Made by a program: the position numbers and the translations under genes. From Opitutia bacterium (GTDB lineage Bacteria; Verrucomicrobiota; Verrucomicrobiia; Opitutales; Opitutaceae): a stretch of 64,000 nucleotides of DNA. The DNA lies in contig CANJIU010000014.1 of the NCBI GenBank assembly GCA_947474365.1, forward strand, positions 1 to 64,000, in the 5' to 3' direction. Under the pieces are notes generated by a model, which saw only the letters and a list, made by a program, of their open reading frames with translations, was not told where the DNA came from and made no database searches. This document shows positions 60,824-64,000 of the stretch, piece by piece. The stretch's first letter is position 1. Every line of letters begins with the position of its first letter.

Positions 60824-60919
60824 CGCCACCATCATCAGGGCACCCACGACCGGACGGCGACTTCAATTCGTTTCTTCATAAAGCATCTGTCGTTCATCCA
60901 CTCTTGTGAAGCGGATGAA

Positions 60920-61429
60920 TCACAATCGCGCCGAGCGGTCCGCCAACTCGCGTTCGACATCGGCGCGATGACGCAACGCATAAGCCATATAAGCGACGAC
61001 GGCGACGTTGGCCCCCAGCACCGCCACCTTGAACCAGCTGAAGCGATGCAGCAGATGATAGATTTCGACCGGCACGTAGAGCGCTCCACCCACGAGGGCG
61101 AGCCACTCCGCCCAGCGCCGGCCCTTCCATAACCCGTAAGCCTCGGCAAGTCGGATCACCGAGTAGATTCCCGCCCCACCAGCCAACATCCAAAGTCGCG
61201 CGTCCGTCACGCTCGCCGCCGCATCGATGAAGATCTGGGGATACTTGCTCGCCGGATTCAAGTGACTGAACCGCACCAGACGCTCCGCCAGCTCCTGGAC
61301 ATCGCGGTGAATCAGCCCGAGCAATCCGAGCCCGGCGAGGAGCACCAGAAGCCCCTTCACCGCCTCAAAGATCGCGATGGCGCGGATTCCGTCCACCAGC
61401 GGCTTTTTCAAGATGGGCGTTCGTGGCAT
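60920..61429 (-). CDS. DUF2127-family membrane protein
   Basis: 169 residues. An opening RAIAIFEAVKGLLVLLAGLGLLGLIHRDVQELAERLV (about 15-50) and the later ARLWMLAGGAGIYSVIRLAEAYGLWKGRRWAEWLALVGGALYVPVEIYHLLHR (about 78-130) match the DUF2127 family, which has four membrane segments. No biochemical role is known. Start at 61429 (ATG) is favoured because the alternative three residues upstream adds MWG only. The 5' end overlaps the upstream, opposite-strand small ORF region, so transcription start is not clear. Confidence 0.88.
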   Translation of the reverse strand: MPRTPILKKPLVDGIRAIAIFEAVKGLLVLLAGLGLLGLIHRDVQELAERLVRFSHLNPASKYPQIFIDAAASVTDARLWMLAGGAGIYSVIRLAEAYGLWKGRRWAEWLALVGGALYVPVEIYHLLHRFSWFKVAVLGANVAVVAYMAYALRHRADVERELADRSARL

Positions 61430-61620
61430 CCCCCACAATCAACCGCCGACGCCGTGAAGCGCAAGCCAGCCTCGGACCGTTGAAGCCCTCGGCCTCGCCA
61501 ACCCTGCCCAATTCAAAACCCAGGCCGAAGCCAACGTCGCCGGCCCCAAACCCGCGAAAATCAGTTGCCGGCAGCGCGCCAGGTAAATCGACCGCCACGC
61601 CTGCGGTCACGGCACGGTCC

Positions 61621-61869
61621 ATGATCGGACATTCCCACAAACTCTTCGCGCCTGTGAGCAGCGAAACCGTCGCTCACCCCGAACGTGGGCTACCCGCGGA
61701 CACCCAAACGCTGGTCGGCGGCCAACCACTCAAAATCATGGCCGTGGACGCCGAATATCTGGCAATCACGGGTCAGAAGGTGGGTCTCACGCGCGCGGAG
61801 GCGGTTGAGTTCGCCGAACGACTCAAGGGCGTCCGCGTGCCGCCGTCGGGAATCAAACACGGTCGTTGA
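61621..61869 (+). CDS. Possible small protein, unknown
   Basis: 82 residues. The ORF can extend to 61423, giving a Pro/Ser/Arg-rich N-terminus that overlaps the opposite-strand DUF2127 start. The conserved-looking part is at the C-terminal half: GGQPLKIMAVDAEYLAITGQ and TRAEAVEFAERLKGVRVPPS. Codons there use G or C in the third position far more often than the flanking DNA, which supports translation. I recognise no family. The gene precedes the DUF4832 gene by 87 bases. Confidence 0.4.
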   Translation: MIGHSHKLFAPVSSETVAHPERGLPADTQTLVGGQPLKIMAVDAEYLAITGQKVGLTRAEAVEFAERLKGVRVPPSGIKHGR

Positions 61870-61956
61870 TTTTTCACTCCGGAGAAATCGAACTGTAACG
61901 GCGCATCCCGCTCCGCCGTCGCTTCACCTGCCGCGGATCGCGGCCATTTGAAATTT

Positions 61957-63360
61957 ATGCGAGAACGGCGACACATGTCCGCGTCATCAGTGGCTCTCAC
62001 CGCGCGCCTTTGCGCCGCATTCCTGGCCGCGCTGGCCACGTTCCGGGGACCGAATCTCGCGGCCGCGAACGCGCCGGAACGGGTGCGCGTGCACTTCAAG
62101 GAAGTCGACACGCTCTTCGCCAATCCCGGCCAGGGATGGATGAGCCAGCAGCGCAGTCCGCGGGGCGAACCCCGCTTCCCATGCTCGGTGATCTACATCC
62201 GTTTCACGTGGGCGGATGTCGAACCGGAACCAGGGAAGTACAATTGGAAACTGATCGACGACACCATCGCGACCTGGAAGCCGCGGGGTGCGACTGTGGC
62301 CCTGCGCGTGATGACGTGCAGCGCGCACAGCTCAGGCTACTATTCCTCTCCCAAGTGGCTGTTCGACGCGGGGTGCAAGGGTTTCGAATATCTCGTGGGC
62401 GGCGAGGACCCCACGAGCGGAGGGAAGCGGATTCCGCGCATCGAACCCGACTACGCCGATCCCCTCTACCTGGAAAAACATGGGGCGTTCCTTCGCGCAC
62501 TCGGGGCGCGTTACGATGGAAAGCCCGAGGTGGAGTTCCTCGATATCGGGTCCTACGGCGTTTGGGGCGAGTGGCACACCAAGCACCCGGCGCCACTCGC
62601 GGTACGCCAACAAATCGTCGATCTCTACCTGCGGGCGTTTTCCAAGACTCCCCTCGTTTTCATGTCCGATGACGCCGACGTCCTCAAATACGCACTCGCC
62701 CACGGCACCGGGTTTCGCCGGGACGGCGTCGGCTCGCCCTGGCACGAACAAAACTGGATTGGCTCCAAGAAATACGCCGGCGTCACAGGCATGGCCGAAA
62801 CCTGGGAACGCGCCCCCGTCGTATTCGAGTGGTTTGGCGATTACTCCTATCTCAAGTCGCGCCAATGGTCGTTCGACGCGGCGGTGGACTTCATGCTCCG
62901 CAACCACGTCACGCTCATCAACGATAACATCGGACGTGTGCCCCCCGAGGCGATGCCCCAACTCGAGAAACTCGCACGCCTCGCCGGCGCTCGCTTCGTC
63001 CTCCGCGAATTGTCACACGATCGGAGCCTCCCACCGGGAGGCACCGCGACGCTCGCGATGACTTGGGCCAACGTCGGCGTCGGCAAACTTCACCATCCGT
63101 ATGTCCTCCGGCTCTTCCTCCTCGATGCGCGTGGTCGCCCGGTTTATTCCACGGATGCCAACGCCGACCCGCGAACGTGGTTGCCCGGTGAGCACAAAAT
63201 TTCCGAGTCGATGTCACTCCCGACCACATTGAAGTCCGGCGACTACACGCTGGCGGTGGCGCTCGTCGCGGCAGACGGTCCCCTTCGCCCCTTCCGGCTG
63301 GCGATCGACGCGCCTGAAACGGAAGGTCGCTATGCGGTCGGCAAGCTGACGCTTAAGTGA
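61957..63360 (+). CDS. DUF4832-type secreted carbohydrate-active-like protein
   Basis: 467 residues. A signal peptide lies in SSVALTARLCAAFLAALATFRGPNLAAA. The body reads NPGQGWMSQQRSPRGEP, then YIRFTWADVEPEPGKYNWKLIDDTIATWKPRGATVALRVM, the beta-galactosidase-like barrel entry (W-x-x-x-E-P-E), and EFLDIGSYGVWGEWHTKHP with a probable acid Glu. The C-terminus (about 345-467) is an Ig-like DUF4832 region (AMTWANVGVGKLHHPYVLRLFL). I infer a glycoside-hydrolase-like enzyme; substrate unknown. ATGs at 61957 and 61975 are both possible; an in-frame TTG also lies at 61948. No partner gene is adjacent. Confidence 0.85.
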   Translation: MRERRHMSASSVALTARLCAAFLAALATFRGPNLAAANAPERVRVHFKEVDTLFANPGQGWMSQQRSPRGEPRFPCSVIYIRFTWADVEPEPGKYNWKLIDDTIATWKPRGATVALRVMTCSAHSSGYYSSPKWLFDAGCKGFEYLVGGEDPTSGGKRIPRIEPDYADPLYLEKHGAFLRALGARYDGKPEVEFLDIGSYGVWGEWHTKHPAPLAVRQQIVDLYLRAFSKTPLVFMSDDADVLKYALAHGTGFRRDGVGSPWHEQNWIGSKKYAGVTGMAETWERAPVVFEWFGDYSYLKSRQWSFDAAVDFMLRNHVTLINDNIGRVPPEAMPQLEKLARLAGARFVLRELSHDRSLPPGGTATLAMTWANVGVGKLHHPYVLRLFLLDARGRPVYSTDANADPRTWLPGEHKISESMSLPTTLKSGDYTLAVALVAADGPLRPFRLAIDAPETEGRYAVGKLTLK

Positions 63361-63418
63361 GAAGCGCACCCGCGGTATTACCCAATCGTATCGGCTCCCC
63401 TTAGCCGCGACCATGCAG

Positions 63419-63538
63419 TCGAGAGCTCACAGCGAAGAGCTGAGAGCCCAATCTCCAGAGCAGACACGCGCGCCGCCCGACCCGAAACCGAAGTTCACCG
63501 TTTGGTATTGCTCTCAGCTCTCGGCTCTCCGCTCTCGA
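63419..63538. repeat. Second heptamer-armed inverted element
   Basis: The left arm holds four 7-mers (63419-63446: TCGAGAG, CTCACAG, CGAAGAG, CTGAGAG) and the right arm four on the opposite strand (63511-63538: CTCTCAG, CTCTCGG, CTCTCCG, CTCTCGA). The reverse complement of the right arm matches the left arm at 23 of 28 positions. About 64 bases lie between. As in the element at 1497, the left arm is followed by CYCAATCT. It lies between the DUF4832 gene and the partial gene. Confidence 0.65.
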
Positions 63539-63553
63539 CTGAATTTCTACAGC

Positions 63554-64000
63554 TTAGGGTGGCACTCTCGCCTCCAACTGGCCCGGTTGATCGGCGCCGG
63601 TCAGGGGGGACTCGATCACGAACAGCGTCGGAAAATTTGCGGGCACTCGGATTTCGACCACCCGGCGCTGCCGCGAATCGATGTGCCCGACCACGTTGCC
63701 GAGTGGACTCCTTACCTCGTAGTCACGGCCGGTGGACGCGTGATTCACAAGTTCCAATCGCAACGGAACCTCGTCCCACGTGCGGACCAGCAACTCGCGG
63801 CGTTCCATTCCGGCCTCCGGACTCGAACGATTGCGATAGACCACCGGCGGGGGCCGCTCCCCGGGTCGCAGCGCGCGGTACGCCGCTAAGCTGAATACAT
63901 TGCTCTCGTCACCATCGATCAGCCACGTCCGGCCAACGACGTTGCCCTCGCGTCCGATGTAGCGCGCCGCGGGCACGATCAGCCAGCCGTCAGCGGAATC
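63554..64000 (-). CDS. Partial gene running off the right edge (C-terminal part)
   Basis: The last 148 residues of a minus-strand gene whose start lies beyond the window. The visible part reads DSADGWLIVPAARYIGREGNVVGRTWLIDG and AYRALRPGERPPPVVYRNRSSPEAGMERRELLVRTWDEVPLRLELVNHA, then VRSPLGNVVGHID, and ends RVPANFPTLFVIESPLTG...QLEARVPP. It looks like a beta-sandwich domain, perhaps the end of a secreted glycoside hydrolase, but I cannot assign a family. Confidence 0.65.
   Translation of the reverse strand, partial: DSADGWLIVPAARYIGREGNVVGRTWLIDGDESNVFSLAAYRALRPGERPPPVVYRNRSSPEAGMERRELLVRTWDEVPLRLELVNHASTGRDYEVRSPLGNVVGHIDSRQRRVVEIRVPANFPTLFVIESPLTGADQPGQLEARVPP

Noticed and set aside
60893..60919. 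Inverted TTCATCC/GGATGAA arms between DUF2127 and the esterase gene
   Set aside because: Only seven-base arms with a 13-base loop and no T-run; too weak to call an operator or terminator.
63419..63538. Heptamer arrays considered as a CRISPR array
   Set aside because: Units are seven bases without spacers, and the two arms are inverted; there are no cas genes.

Overview
The window looks like chromosomal DNA of a high-GC, Gram-negative member of the Verrucomicrobiota, most likely Opitutaceae. That placement is an inference from gene content: an lptC-lptA-lptB LPS-export cluster, a TonB-dependent receptor, several Tat-exported sulfatases and sugar-active enzymes, a pseudopilin, an ECF sigma factor beside a Ser/Thr kinase with TPRs, a fused E1 dehydrogenase, and a very large Calx-beta/beta-helix protein. 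I saw no rRNA, tRNA, CRISPR array, IS element or prophage.

Layout. 0-6 kb (+): DUF5009-type membrane acyltransferase, short ceramidase-like protein, SMP-30/gluconolactonase-like protein, fused alpha/beta 2-oxoacid dehydrogenase E1. 6-10 kb (+): kdsC-lptC-lptA-lptB, each junction overlapping by four bases, then hprK. 9.7-13.2 kb (+): ECF sigma factor and receptor-type Ser/Thr kinase with TPRs. 13.2-21.4 kb (-): a 2523-residue secreted protein (heparinase II/III-like region, then two copies of [three Calx-beta + beta-helix]) followed by a pseudopilin. 21.8-28 kb: rph, a CII-like DNA-binding protein, Mn-type superoxide dismutase, flavin reductase, galM and an octaheme-TPR lipoprotein. 28-39 kb: cupins, GNAT, rhomboid, PLP decarboxylase, YugP-type protease, Gfo/Idh/MocA oxidoreductase divergent from an AraC regulator, M3 peptidase, TonB receptor, ferredoxin. 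39-46 kb: second rhomboid, C-terminal processing protease, prmC and prfA, HAD hydrolase. 45.7-48.7 kb (-): two secreted Ala/Thr/Ser-rich repeat proteins, one with a FecR domain. 49-53 kb: YqeY-like protein, DUF2237, and a DNA-alkylation repair pair (Ada-N/AraC/AlkA fusion plus ogt), then an M20 peptidase. 53.3-64 kb: TonB-receptor remnant, a four-gene operon (enolase-superfamily enzyme, two sulfatases, an unrecognised Tat protein), TPR protein and acetyl-xylan-esterase-like enzyme, DUF2127, DUF4832 and a partial gene.

How the genes work together. One core set builds the cell envelope (Kdo phosphatase plus LPS export). The right end and the giant protein suggest a life on complex, sulfated or acetylated plant or algal polysaccharides: uptake receptor, sulfatases, esterase, acid-sugar enzyme, mutarotase and gluconolactonase-like enzyme. 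Regulation is by HprK, AraC and sigma/kinase modules. The least explained parts are the Ala/Thr repeat protein pair, the giant duplicated chimera, and a family of intergenic elements with inverted arms built of tandem 7-base repeats, seen at both ends of the window.
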